Of a stretch of DNA of 54,938 nt, positions 42,887-51,584 are shown piece by piece. A program made the translations under genes and the position numbers. Within the stretch, counting starts at the first letter, position 1; every line of letters starts with the position of its first letter. The DNA is from Bacteroidales bacterium UBA1077. GTDB lineage: Bacteria; Bacteroidota; Bacteroidia; Bacteroidales; UBA932. The stretch is from the NCBI GenBank assembly GCA_002314195.1, contig DCCQ01000146.1, positions 1-54,938 of the forward strand, written 5' to 3'. Under the pieces are notes generated by a model that ran no database searches, had not been told where the DNA came from, and saw only the letters and a program-made list of their open reading frames with translations.

Positions 42887-44077
42887 TTAGAATATGTTCT
42901 TCATCTTGTCGAACAAGGCTTTGTCGTCACGTGAGAGATCAGGAGTGAAAGAACGGCTGGTCCTCATGTTCTCCAGGGTATTTCTCTCATCGGACGAGAG
43001 CTTCTTTGGAATCCAGACAAGAATCTTGACGTAAAGGTCGCCAGTCCCGCTTCCATAGCCGCTCACTGCTGGCAGCCCTTTTCCGCGAAGTTTCATTACA
43101 GTGCCGGACTGGGTGCCGGGATCGACCTTTACTTTGTACGAGCCGTCAAGGCATGGTACAGTGATTTCCCCACCGAGGATCGCGTCTGTCACAGAAATGA
43201 CAGTTGAGTAGAACAGGTTCTTGCCGTCACGCTTCAATGCTGAATGTGGAATCTCTTCTATCACAACAAGAAGGTCTCCGTTGACCCCGCCGTGTGGAGC
43301 GGCGTGTCCCTCACCCTTGATTGTCAACTGCATGCCGTCCTCGACACCGGCCGGAATCCTGACTTTAACTGTCTCGCGTCTGCGGACCAAGCCTGTTCCG
43401 CCGCATGTGCGGCAAGGATTGCTGATCACTTTCCCTTCTCCTCCGCACTGAGGACAGGTCGAGTAAGTGACTGTCCGTCCGAACATTGAGTTCACGACAC
43501 GCTGTGTTTGACCTGTTCCGTTACATGTCGGGCAAGTCTTGACATCCGACGCGTTTTTGGTTCCCCGCCCCCCACAGTCTGGACATGGTCTGTTGCGCTC
43601 CAGAGTTATCTCCTTCTCTACTCCTGTGGCGATCTCCTCAAGGGTCAGACGAACCCTTGTGCGGATGTCGCGGCCTTTCATGACCCTTTGCTGGGTCCGT
43701 CCCTGGCCGCCTCCGAAACCTCCGAACCCGGAGAATCCGCCTCCGCTGAAACCACTGAACCCACCTCCGAAGAGGTCGTTCAGGATGTCGTTCAGGTTTC
43801 CGAACCCTCCGCTGAAGTCCGGTCCCGGCTGACCTTCCACTCCGGCGAATCCGTACTGGTCATATTTTGCTTTTTTGTCAGGATCGCTCAACACCGAATA
43901 AGCCTCCGATGCTTCCTTGAATTTCTCCTCGGCGGTCTTTTTCTCCGCATCAGTAGCGTCCACCCATCTGTCAGGATGCCATTTCATCGCGGCTGTCCTG
44001 TAGGCTTTCTTTATGTCATCGGGTGTGGCGTTCTTTGCGACCCCCAACACCTCATAATAATCTCTTTTCTCTGCCAT
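42887..44077 (-). CDS. dnaJ: Chaperone protein DnaJ
   Basis: This 396-residue type-I DnaJ stimulates the DnaK ATPase and delivers clients. The J domain (about 4-72) has HPD (about 34-36), followed by a glycine- and phenylalanine-rich linker (about 88-128), four CxxCxG zinc modules (CPDCGG, CPTCNG, CPQCGG, CRTCGG; about 160-230) and the client-binding C-terminal domains. I chose ATG 44077 (MAEKRDYYEVLGV) rather than an in-frame GTG two codons earlier. It follows grpE by 14 bases; dnaK is not in the window. Confidence 0.97.
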   Translation of the reverse strand: MAEKRDYYEVLGVAKNATPDDIKKAYRTAAMKWHPDRWVDATDAEKKTAEEKFKEASEAYSVLSDPDKKAKYDQYGFAGVEGQPGPDFSGGFGNLNDILNDLFGGGFSGFSGGGFSGFGGFGGGQGRTQQRVMKGRDIRTRVRLTLEEIATGVEKEITLERNRPCPDCGGRGTKNASDVKTCPTCNGTGQTQRVVNSMFGRTVTYSTCPQCGGEGKVISNPCRTCGGTGLVRRRETVKVRIPAGVEDGMQLTIKGEGHAAPHGGVNGDLLVVIEEIPHSALKRDGKNLFYSTVISVTDAILGGEITVPCLDGSYKVKVDPGTQSGTVMKLRGKGLPAVSGYGSGTGDLYVKILVWIPKKLSSDERNTLENMRTSRSFTPDLSRDDKALFDKMKNIF

Positions 44078-44091
44078 ATTCACTTAATCTC

Positions 44092-44721
44092 CTATATCGC
44101 CACAACCACTTTGGCGTAGCGTATGACCTTTCCGCCGAGGGTGTAGCCAGTCTGCACGACATCGTAGACCAGACCTTTCTTGTCCTCTTCCTGAACCGGG
44201 AACTGGGCCACAGCCTCGTGGAAGTCAGTGTCGAATTTCTCGCCTTTGGCCTTGATGGCCTCAAGCCCTTTGCTCTTCAAGTAGGACATCAGTTTGTTGA
44301 ATATCAACGCTGTGCCTTCCTTGGCGACCTCATCGGCCGAAGTCTCAAGCATCTTCATCGCTCTCTCGCAGTCGTCCAGAACAGGAAGCAAGCCCTTGAT
44401 CGTGTCTGCCGAAGCGGATGAGACAAGCTCCAGTTTAGCCTCCGCGGAATGTCTGCGGAAATTCTCGAAGTCTGCCATCAGGCGGATGTAGTCGTCCTTC
44501 TCCTTTGCCACACTAGCCTTCAACTCTTCGTTCTCTTTCAGCAGTTTGGCGAGTTTTTCCTCAATCTTTTCCGCTTCCTCGTCAACCTCTGGAGTCACCT
44601 TGTCGTTTGCCTTGCATTCTGTAGCCTCCTTCTCAACATCCTCTGCCTTTTCGGCAGCGTTGGCTGTGTTTTTCGGCTCTTCCTGCACTTTATTTCTGTT
44701 CTCTTTGTTCTTTTTGCTCAT
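44092..44721 (-). CDS. grpE: Nucleotide exchange factor GrpE
   Basis: This 209-residue protein has a long acidic and lysine-rich N-terminal part with coiled-coil character (about 1-75) and the GrpE core (about 75-209) with DYIRLMADFENFRRHSAEAK (about 76-95), LLPVLDDCERAM (about 111-122) and the closing VVQTGYTLGGKVIRYAKVVV. It releases ADP from DnaK and works with the DnaJ encoded 14 bases downstream. ATG 44721 starts MSKKNKENR; the frame is open upstream but runs into the promoter region. Confidence 0.96.
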   Translation of the reverse strand: MSKKNKENRNKVQEEPKNTANAAEKAEDVEKEATECKANDKVTPEVDEEAEKIEEKLAKLLKENEELKASVAKEKDDYIRLMADFENFRRHSAEAKLELVSSASADTIKGLLPVLDDCERAMKMLETSADEVAKEGTALIFNKLMSYLKSKGLEAIKAKGEKFDTDFHEAVAQFPVQEEDKKGLVYDVVQTGYTLGGKVIRYAKVVVAI

Positions 44722-44757
44722 ATCGTAATTCTCCTTTATTTCAAACACAAAGACTCT

Positions 44758-44777
44758 GGACGGCGGTGACACCGTCC
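44758..44777 (-). promoter_or_regulatory. Hairpin in the grpE mRNA leader
   Basis: GGACGG (44758-44763) pairs with CCGTCC (44772-44777) around an 8-base loop, inside the predicted 60-base leader between the -7 box and the start codon. It could affect stability or temperature response; this is inference only. Confidence 0.4.
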
Positions 44778-44787
44778 TAAGCGACTG

Positions 44788-44795
44788 CAAAGATA
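44788..44795 (-). promoter_or_regulatory. -7 box of the grpE-dnaJ operon
   Basis: On the minus strand TATCTTTG matches TAnnTTTG, 66 bases before ATG 44721. No repeat of the CIRCE type was seen. Confidence 0.6.
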
Positions 44796-44849
44796 TCAAA
44801 TTATCTGCCAATAACAGAATCGCTGACATAATGTCAGACTTGAAGAATG

Positions 44850-44880
44850 TTGTGATTTTCCGTCTGTGTTGTTAAATTTG
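44850..44880 (+). promoter_or_regulatory. Promoter of uxaC
   Basis: TTG (44850-44852) is followed after 20 bases by TAAATTTG (44873-44880), an exact TAnnTTTG. The leader to ATG 44953 would be about 65 bases. Confidence 0.7.
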
Positions 44881-44952
44881 TATGGAAATCGTCCGGTTAA
44901 GAAGGATCGTGTCATCCTTTCGGACACGGACATTTAATAGTTGTTTTACACA

Positions 44953-46368
44953 ATGAGCGCATTCATCAACGAAAACTTTATGCTGTCCAACGAGACGGCG
45001 CGGCGACTGTTCCACGACCATACGGAGAACCTGCCGATAATCGACTACCATTGCCATCTTTCACCAAGGGAAATCGCAGAGAACATCCGGTTCCGCGACA
45101 TCACTCAGCTCTGGCTGGTGGACGGCCACAGCGGCGACCACTACAAATGGAGGGCGTTGAGGGCGAATGGAGTGCCTGAGGAATATATCACCGGTGGTAA
45201 GTCCTCTTGGGAGAAGTTCGGGAAATGGGCTGAGACGATGCCTTACCTCATGCGCAACCCTCTCTACCACTGGTCGCATCTGGAGCTCAGCAGAGTTTTC
45301 GGAATAGACAAGATTCTGAAGCCGGAGACCGCTCGTGAGATCTTCGAAGAGTGCAACGCGAAACTTGCCACTGAGGAGTTCAGGGGACAGGCTCTCATCC
45401 GTAAGTTCAATGTCGAGGTGGTCTGCACTACCGATGACCCGGCCGATGACCTTCGTTGGCACAAGCAGATCGCGGAGCATCCTTTCGGGACAAAAGTCCT
45501 TCCGACCTGGAGGTCGGACAAAGTGACGGTGATCGAGGATGTCAAGTCATTCAATGACTATCTCGGCAGACTCTCTGAGGCCTCAGGAGTTGAGATCCGG
45601 TCATATTCAACCCTGATCGAGGCTCTCCGCAAGCGTCACGATTTCTTCGGGTCGATGGGTTGCCGCCTTTCGGACCACGGACTTGACACTTTCTATGCGG
45701 AGGAATATGATGAAAAGGAGATAGAAAGAATAGTCAAAACCGCCCTTTCAGGAATGCCTGTCAGTGAATATGATGCCGTCATGTACAAAAGTGCGGTTCT
45801 GCACGACCTAGCCGTCATGGACGCCGAGTCCGGGTGGACGCAGCAGTTCCACGTCGGTCCTCTTCGTAACAATTGCACAAGAATATTCAATAGTGTCGGA
45901 CCTGACGCGGGTTGCGATTCGATGAACGACAAGCCTGTCGCGGCTGCGGGAAACAGGTTTTTTGATGCTCTTGACAAGACCGGCAACCTTGCTAAGACGA
46001 TTCTTTATTGCCTGAACCCTAAGGACAACGAGGTGATGACGACGATGGCCTATAACTTCAACGACGGTTCGGTTCCCGGCAAGATGCAGTTCGGCTCCGG
46101 CTGGTGGTTCCTCGATCAGGAGAACGGAATGCGCCGCCAGATGGACGCTCTCTCCTCGCTCGGCCTTCTGAGCCGCTTCGTCGGCATGCTGACCGACTCC
46201 CGCAGCTTCATCAGCTACCCTCGCCATGAATATTTCCGCCGCATCCTCTGCGACATCCTAGGCTCCGACGTCGAAAACGGCAAGATCCCCGCGTCCGAAA
46301 TCGACACCGTCGCCCGGATGGTCCGTGACATCTCCTACAACAACGCCAAGGAATATTTCGGGTTCTAG
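44953..46368 (+). CDS. uxaC: Glucuronate (uronate) isomerase
   Basis: This 471-residue amidohydrolase-fold enzyme interconverts glucuronate and fructuronate or galacturonate and tagaturonate, the entry step of hexuronate breakdown. Metal-site and family motifs are visible: IIDYHCHLSP (about 29-38), TDDPADDL (about 159-166), HVGPLRNNC (about 298-306) and FVGMLTDSRSF (about 409-419). I chose ATG 44953 (MSAFINENF) over an in-frame TTG at 44941. It is divergent from grpE-dnaJ-kdgK-eda; kdgK and eda act later in the same route. The oxidoreductase and dehydratase steps between them are not in the window. Confidence 0.96.
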   Translation: MSAFINENFMLSNETARRLFHDHTENLPIIDYHCHLSPREIAENIRFRDITQLWLVDGHSGDHYKWRALRANGVPEEYITGGKSSWEKFGKWAETMPYLMRNPLYHWSHLELSRVFGIDKILKPETAREIFEECNAKLATEEFRGQALIRKFNVEVVCTTDDPADDLRWHKQIAEHPFGTKVLPTWRSDKVTVIEDVKSFNDYLGRLSEASGVEIRSYSTLIEALRKRHDFFGSMGCRLSDHGLDTFYAEEYDEKEIERIVKTALSGMPVSEYDAVMYKSAVLHDLAVMDAESGWTQQFHVGPLRNNCTRIFNSVGPDAGCDSMNDKPVAAAGNRFFDALDKTGNLAKTILYCLNPKDNEVMTTMAYNFNDGSVPGKMQFGSGWWFLDQENGMRRQMDALSSLGLLSRFVGMLTDSRSFISYPRHEYFRRILCDILGSDVENGKIPASEIDTVARMVRDISYNNAKEYFGF

Positions 46369-46412
46369 ATGATTGATTTGTAGGAATGTAAGCAGGATCG
46401 TCTTGCTGTCAC

Positions 46413-46459
46413 AAAAAGAAAGGAGAGACCAATGGTTCTTGGCCTCTCCTTTCTTTTTT
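46413..46459. terminator. Bidirectional terminator between uxaC and the BACON lipoprotein gene
   Basis: AAAAAGAAAGGAGAG (46413-46427) pairs with CTCTCCTTTCTTTTT (46444-46458), a 15-bp stem with T runs on both sides. It separates two convergent transcripts. Confidence 0.88.
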
Positions 46460-46484
46460 AAGTGACTTCGCTGTGACTCCGAGA

Positions 46485-47708
46485 TCAGAGGTCTCCGACT
46501 TTCTTCATCACCATGTCCTTGGAGACGAAGAAGAAGTTCTTGATGGAACTCGTCGTGAACTGCCTGTTTATGAAAAGACCTAACCCCCATCCGTCGAAAG
46601 ATCCTCTGCTCGGGTATGTTTCCTCGAACATCCCTGAACTCTTGAATCTCCAGTACAGCACTCCATCGTCATCAAACTCCGGCTGCGCAATGTAATGGCC
46701 GTAGGCGTTTCGAGGGTTCACAAGCCTTGTACCTCCAAGTCCGTTCTGGTTTATCTCGCTGGTGTTAAGTAGGCTGGAGAAGACATACATCCACTTCGTC
46801 CCGGACTTGTACTTGCATTCGGAATAGTTGAAGGTCTGGTAGGATGTTCTCCAAGAAATGAATCCTTTTTCCGGATCATATGCCAATTGGACGACAGGTG
46901 TTAGATTTATACTGCCGTTAGTGCTCTTTATAAGGTTCGGGAATGTCACGTTGTAGACCGCTACATTCCTTTTACCCTTGTCACAATACTCTGCTTGTTC
47001 GCTTTCTGAATATAACTCCACAATGGCCTCTGCCACGTATTCCTTGTTCCACCCTCCGTAAATATATCCCGGAATCTCATACCTTCCCGGAATCAGTCTG
47101 TCCGCGTCGAGCTGGCTGAACCTGACAGTGTCTTTCTCACTTCCGACAGAGTAGGCTAACCAACCTGTCCTGGGTCTCTCATCCGGGTTCCGCTGGATTG
47201 TCACAAGCAGGGAATCATTCTCCAGGCTTGCGGAGACCCAGTCAGCCGATGTGGACAGCTGAGGGATGACGTCGCTTCTGAAAAGATACCTGAAAGTACC
47301 TCCCGCATTTTTTGATGAGATTGTCTCAGGTACCTCGGAAGTCAGTGTGAATCCTTTCTGGATGCATGTGACCTTGACAGAGTCGTTTTGGCACTTCAGG
47401 ACAATGATCGCCGACCGTCCGTTACGGGTGGCCGCCTCATCCACAGTCACATTAACCTTCATGCCTTCCACTCCAAGGTGGCACCAAGGAGCGGTTGTGC
47501 TGGCCGAGATAGGGGCTGGGGCGTTGACTTCGATGCTTCCTTTCCCGCCTGCTGCGGAAAAGAAAACGTCGGATTTGGTCAGACTTATCGCGGAGGAATA
47601 GCCGTTTGAGCCCTTGTAGGGGTTCTCGTAATCGTTGCAGGCGCAGGTCAACACAAGAAGGGTCAGCGCCATAAAATATTTAGAAATTGATGCTTTCATG
47701 TCTGTCAT
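46485..47708 (-). CDS. Lipoprotein with two BACON-type domains
   Basis: This 407-residue lipoprotein is the last gene of a five-gene uptake operon. The signal peptide ends near Cys24 (TCAC). Two BACON-like sandwiches follow: about 45-125 (closing SVKVTCIQKGF) and about 128-215 (STSADWVSASLENDSLLV, closing DTVRFSQLD). The remaining 190 residues form a beta-rich domain I do not recognise. The start could be ATG 47708, which overlaps the stop of the DUF4302 gene in TAATG, or ATG 47699. It is probably a surface binding subunit; no catalytic motif is seen. Confidence 0.82.
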   Translation of the reverse strand: MTDMKASISKYFMALTLLVLTCACNDYENPYKGSNGYSSAISLTKSDVFFSAAGGKGSIEVNAPAPISASTTAPWCHLGVEGMKVNVTVDEAATRNGRSAIIVLKCQNDSVKVTCIQKGFTLTSEVPETISSKNAGGTFRYLFRSDVIPQLSTSADWVSASLENDSLLVTIQRNPDERPRTGWLAYSVGSEKDTVRFSQLDADRLIPGRYEIPGYIYGGWNKEYVAEAIVELYSESEQAEYCDKGKRNVAVYNVTFPNLIKSTNGSINLTPVVQLAYDPEKGFISWRTSYQTFNYSECKYKSGTKWMYVFSSLLNTSEINQNGLGGTRLVNPRNAYGHYIAQPEFDDDGVLYWRFKSSGMFEETYPSRGSFDGWGLGLFINRQFTTSSIKNFFFVSKDMVMKKVGDL

Positions 47709-49057
47709 TAGATTTTTGTCCAACGAACGATGGTGAATGAGCCGGAGTTGTCCAGGCAGCGCCAGCAGTTCCTTGCCTGTTTGATCTTGGTCGCTGAATT
47801 GAAGTTCAGGTCTGTGGCGTAAAACATTCCGAACCTGGCTGCCGTGGAGTAAGGAGAATATCCGGCATAGTGCCCTTTCCCATCGGAAATGTATGTGATG
47901 TAAAAGCTCTCGCCGAATCCCCAGGTCCGTTGGTATCCCAGCATGCAAAGTTTGCTCTTTTCATCAATCAATTGAGAGATCATCCCGAATGTGCCGAAGA
48001 AAGGATCGTATTTTATCTTGATGTCGGCTTCAACGTATTCAGGTGTGCTTCCTGTTGAAGATTCCTTTGGCACTTGGACCAGACCTGACGCGATGAGGTA
48101 CCTCTTGTCCTCGGCCTGTCTGAATGAGCATCTTATCGAATCAAGATGTTCCACTGGTTGTCCGTCGATATCGAACATCAGCATGCCGCAGACACAATAG
48201 TAATCTCCGATGAGATCATCGTATTTGACATATGTGTCAGGATGGTCATACTCAAACCTCATGTCCTCCTGTCCCTTGTCCGTGCAGACGTAGGAACCGT
48301 CTGAGTAGTCGATTTTGAACCTCCGCATGCTGTGTCCGTTGAATTCTACCGGAGTGTTGAGGTCTATTCCATCGTCAGTCAGGGCGAAAGGTCTGGTCAC
48401 CACGACAGTGTCTTCTCCGTCGAGGTATCTGAAATTGACCTTGGCGCTTGACTGGAAGTACATTGCGGTACCTTCCTCTGTAGTGCAGTTGAAGTCGCCC
48501 TTGATCAGCCTGTAACTGTTGTTGGCCACATTGTCAAGATACTCCGCGGGTGTCTTGGAGTCTCCCAGTCTTATCAGGTACATTTTGTTTCCATAGATCT
48601 TTCCTACCAAGGTGAAGATCCCGTCCTCGTAGCTTTCGATCACGAACTCGTAGTCGCTCTGGTACCCTTGGTAGTACTTGCTGGATGGAGTTGTGAAATA
48701 ATGCAGTATGTCATTGTACGTGTTGAAAGTCAGCACCGGACCTCGCTCCGGGATGATGTCATAGAGGCTTGTCTTCACCGTTCCGTCGCTAAAGGTGAGA
48801 TTGGTGTATACCGAGACGTTCTGGTCATTGTCGAACTTCAGCCAATAGTCAAACCCTCCGTAATCCTTTGACGGGATAGGGTAGTACTGCATTATCCAGC
48901 CGTTTTTGGACGCTGCCAGAGTGTCTTTGTAGGCTCTGATCAGTTTCTGAAGACGTACCGCTGAGGGCTCGTCGAAAACATCCTCCTGACTTTTCAGGCA
49001 GGAAAAGAACATCAAGGATGTGAGCGCGAGAGTGATGAACAATAATATTCGTTTCAT
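47708..49057 (-). CDS. DUF4302 lipoprotein
   Basis: This 449-residue lipoprotein (Cys20, FFSC) matches the DUF4302 family by its start region FDEPSAVRLQKLIRAYKDTL (about 28-47) followed by NGWIMQYYP, and its beta-rich body. DUF4302 proteins are typically encoded with SusC/SusD, an HExxH lipoprotein and a BACON lipoprotein, exactly the neighbours here. Function is unknown; a surface role in substrate capture is likely. It lies 18 bases after the metallopeptidase gene and its stop overlaps the next start. Confidence 0.85.
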   Translation of the reverse strand: MKRILLFITLALTSLMFFSCLKSQEDVFDEPSAVRLQKLIRAYKDTLAASKNGWIMQYYPIPSKDYGGFDYWLKFDNDQNVSVYTNLTFSDGTVKTSLYDIIPERGPVLTFNTYNDILHYFTTPSSKYYQGYQSDYEFVIESYEDGIFTLVGKIYGNKMYLIRLGDSKTPAEYLDNVANNSYRLIKGDFNCTTEEGTAMYFQSSAKVNFRYLDGEDTVVVTRPFALTDDGIDLNTPVEFNGHSMRRFKIDYSDGSYVCTDKGQEDMRFEYDHPDTYVKYDDLIGDYYCVCGMLMFDIDGQPVEHLDSIRCSFRQAEDKRYLIASGLVQVPKESSTGSTPEYVEADIKIKYDPFFGTFGMISQLIDEKSKLCMLGYQRTWGFGESFYITYISDGKGHYAGYSPYSTAARFGMFYATDLNFNSATKIKQARNCWRCLDNSGSFTIVRWTKI

Positions 49058-49075
49058 AATCGTGGTCTTTAAAGA

Positions 49076-49975
49076 TTAGTCCAGTGAAATGTCATACAGG
49101 TCGATTTTTCCGGAGATGACTTCGGCCTCGCGCCTTAGAATCACGCTTCTGAGCTCATCGATGTCTATGCCCCATTCAGAGGAAAGGTATTTTTTGATAT
49201 AATTGAATTTCGCCTGAATGATTGACGCCCCTTGGTCTCCCGCGGCGTTGAGTCTTGCGTTCCAGTACTCATCGTCGTTGGTGATGTACTTGGAGACCAT
49301 TTCGGCCATGTCCTCGTCAGCGTTCTTCTGGGCATAGTCCGTGATGAAACCTCTTTGAAGGAATTCTGTGTTGTAAGGCTCCTCGCTCCAGTAATCAGCG
49401 ACATAGTCCGTACCGGATATGGCATTGAAGGCGGCGGCGTATGGCTTGGTCTGGTGCAGGATGTGAGTGAACTCGTGATGGATGGTGCCGAAGTACCATT
49501 CGTTCAGCAGGTCCACGTCATCCATGATGGACGGAAGCGTGTTGAGGTTGTATAGGGTGATCTTCTTGCCGCCTTCGGCCACGCCGAGAACCATTGTCCC
49601 GTTATTGTTGTAGGCCGGAGATCCGATCAGATGCACTTGTTTAGGAAAATATTTCCTGGTGAATTCCACACCGGCCACCTCGTCGTACGCCTCGAGGCAC
49701 AGGTACTTGAGCAGATGTGCCATGGCTACCGAGCATTCAGTCCTTGCCGGTACCAGCGTGTAGTTCATGTCAGACTCTATGTCCTCCATCCTGTACTTGA
49801 AGTCAATATTGTAAGGATAGACGAAATTGACGTCAAGCCAGTTGTCGAAATCATTGTTCCTACGTGTGCTTTCCTCGATCACACTTTTGTCCGGGTCGGG
49901 ATTGTCATAATCGCACGACGTGAGAACCATCGGCAGCGAGGCGGCAAGCATAAGATATAATATGGCTTTTTTCAT
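49076..49975 (-). CDS. Zinc metallopeptidase-like lipoprotein of SusCD loci
   Basis: This 299-residue lipoprotein (Cys21, LTSC) carries a zinc-binding HExxH motif at residues 167-171 within TIHHEFTHILHQ, and a downstream acidic EDMAEMVSKY (about 220-229) that may supply the third ligand. It resembles the substrate-import-associated zinc metallohydrolase lipoproteins found next to SusC/SusD and DUF4302 genes. It would act at the cell surface or in the periplasm, perhaps trimming a protein or glycoprotein substrate for import; the substrate is unknown. The gene starts 12 bases after susD. Confidence 0.88.
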   Translation of the reverse strand: MKKAILYLMLAASLPMVLTSCDYDNPDPDKSVIEESTRRNNDFDNWLDVNFVYPYNIDFKYRMEDIESDMNYTLVPARTECSVAMAHLLKYLCLEAYDEVAGVEFTRKYFPKQVHLIGSPAYNNNGTMVLGVAEGGKKITLYNLNTLPSIMDDVDLLNEWYFGTIHHEFTHILHQTKPYAAAFNAISGTDYVADYWSEEPYNTEFLQRGFITDYAQKNADEDMAEMVSKYITNDDEYWNARLNAAGDQGASIIQAKFNYIKKYLSSEWGIDIDELRSVILRREAEVISGKIDLYDISLD

Positions 49976-49987
49976 GATGATCGTTTT

Positions 49988-51574
49988 TTAGTTGTTCCTT
50001 GGATTTCCCTGCAATCCGGCTTTTATTACCTTGGCCGGAATCTGAACTGCTCTGCGTGGGTCGCCGGCTGTGAGAGAGTCTGTTACAGTCTCCGGAAATC
50101 CGTCAGCACCCATCACCCTGCGCACTATCTCGATGTTGTAGCGCTTGATGTCGAACCACCTCGTACCCTCATGCAGGTTCTGGATGCGCTTAAAGTCGAG
50201 AACGCACTGGAGCATCGACTCCTTAACCCCGCCTTCTTCCCCAACCTCGAACGCCGGAGCGATGTGCTTCTTGATGGTTGAGTTCATTCCGTCCGCATAT
50301 TCAACTGAATTGAAGAATGTCTGTATGCTTTCAGGTGTCAAGTCTTTCCTGAAGCTGGCCTTTACCATATTGTTCTGCCATAAGGTCAGGTCGGCGGCGG
50401 CTCCGTTGTAATCATCCATCATTATCTTGGCTTCCGCCCTTGTAAGCAGGCAGTCGTCCGTACTGAAGTTCACGAACACGCATCTGTAGAAACCTATTCC
50501 GGCGACAGGGTCTGAATATTCAAACAGAAAAGGAATTTTCCAGAACATGGCTCTGTCAAAGTTGGTGGCGGTGTAGGAATACATCGGTGCGATGTAGGCG
50601 TTGTTGCCTCCGAAAATATGCGTTGCGGCTCCAGTCTCAAAGGATGCGAGGTACCTGCCATGGGAATATCTTGCATAAACCCTGTATGGACCCATATACA
50701 GACCCATTCCTGAATATGCTGTCGTCAGAAGAAGATTGCAAGAGTGGTCAGAGTTTATGTAGTCTTCTGATCTGACATCCGGCTCCACCGGAAGGGCTGC
50801 CACCGCCGTCCAGTCCCTGAGGGTCGGAGTGTCACCGAGGCAAAGGTCTGCATATTCCTTGGCTTTGTCCCACTTTTCGTAGAAAAGGTAGAACCTTGCC
50901 GCAAAGGCGTAGGCCGCTTGGGTGTTGAAGTGGTATTTAGGCACGCTGAGGTGGTTGTCTCCGATGAGGGACAGGCCTTCCTGGATGTCCTTGTCCATCA
51001 ACTCATAGTCCATTGCCACTGTGCCTCTTTCGTAATCTGGGTTCAACGTCGTCTCTGATTCCGTCATATACGGGATTCCGGGATCCGTGGCGCTTGTCTT
51101 GGAATTGTAGTTGAGGCAGAAGATGTTAGTCAGGATGAAGTGTGAGTATGCCCTGGCGAACAAGGCCTCTCCCTTGCACTCTTTGATTGTTTGCGAGACT
51201 TCCTCTCCACCAAGATTCTCGATGGCGTCAAGGGCCTTGTTCGCCGAGCTGATGGCTGAGTAGCAGGCCTCCCAAAGATTCTCAGGATCTTCGTTGTCGG
51301 CCTGGGTGACATCCTGCCAGCCATAGACTTCCTCTATGAACTGATCATAGTACGGGTTGCTCTCCCCGTAGTCATCAACGTTATCTGACATGAACTCGCA
51401 CAGCAGTTGGTGGTCTGTCTTGGGATAGGCTGATGTGATAAGGCTCACGACCTTGCTTTCAGTGTCTACCTCTGTCCTGTTGTCAGGCATCTTGTCGAGG
51501 AATCCATTGCAGGAAGATGCAGCGGATGCCATCGCTATGATGAATGAAATGTATGATATGTTTCTGTTTTTCAT
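49988..51574 (-). CDS. SusD/RagB-type surface nutrient-binding lipoprotein
   Basis: This 528-residue SusD homologue has a signal peptide ending at SSC (Cys22) followed by NGFLDKMPDNRTEV. The N-terminal helices carry ECKGEALFARAYSHFILTNIF (about 131-151) and the C-terminal region has LDFKRIQNLHEGTRWFDIKRYN (about 466-487). It is the lid of the SusC encoded upstream on the same strand (10-base gap). With a metallopeptidase lipoprotein in the operon, a peptide- or glycopeptide-type substrate is plausible; this is inference. Confidence 0.94.
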   Translation of the reverse strand: MKNRNISYISFIIAMASAASSCNGFLDKMPDNRTEVDTESKVVSLITSAYPKTDHQLLCEFMSDNVDDYGESNPYYDQFIEEVYGWQDVTQADNEDPENLWEACYSAISSANKALDAIENLGGEEVSQTIKECKGEALFARAYSHFILTNIFCLNYNSKTSATDPGIPYMTESETTLNPDYERGTVAMDYELMDKDIQEGLSLIGDNHLSVPKYHFNTQAAYAFAARFYLFYEKWDKAKEYADLCLGDTPTLRDWTAVAALPVEPDVRSEDYINSDHSCNLLLTTAYSGMGLYMGPYRVYARYSHGRYLASFETGAATHIFGGNNAYIAPMYSYTATNFDRAMFWKIPFLFEYSDPVAGIGFYRCVFVNFSTDDCLLTRAEAKIMMDDYNGAAADLTLWQNNMVKASFRKDLTPESIQTFFNSVEYADGMNSTIKKHIAPAFEVGEEGGVKESMLQCVLDFKRIQNLHEGTRWFDIKRYNIEIVRRVMGADGFPETVTDSLTAGDPRRAVQIPAKVIKAGLQGNPRNN

Positions 51575-51584
51575 GATTCTGGTG

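Noticed and set aside
47709..47948. N-terminal extension of the double-BACON lipoprotein
   Set aside because: The extension lies inside the DUF4302 gene and would bury the signal peptide and lipobox.
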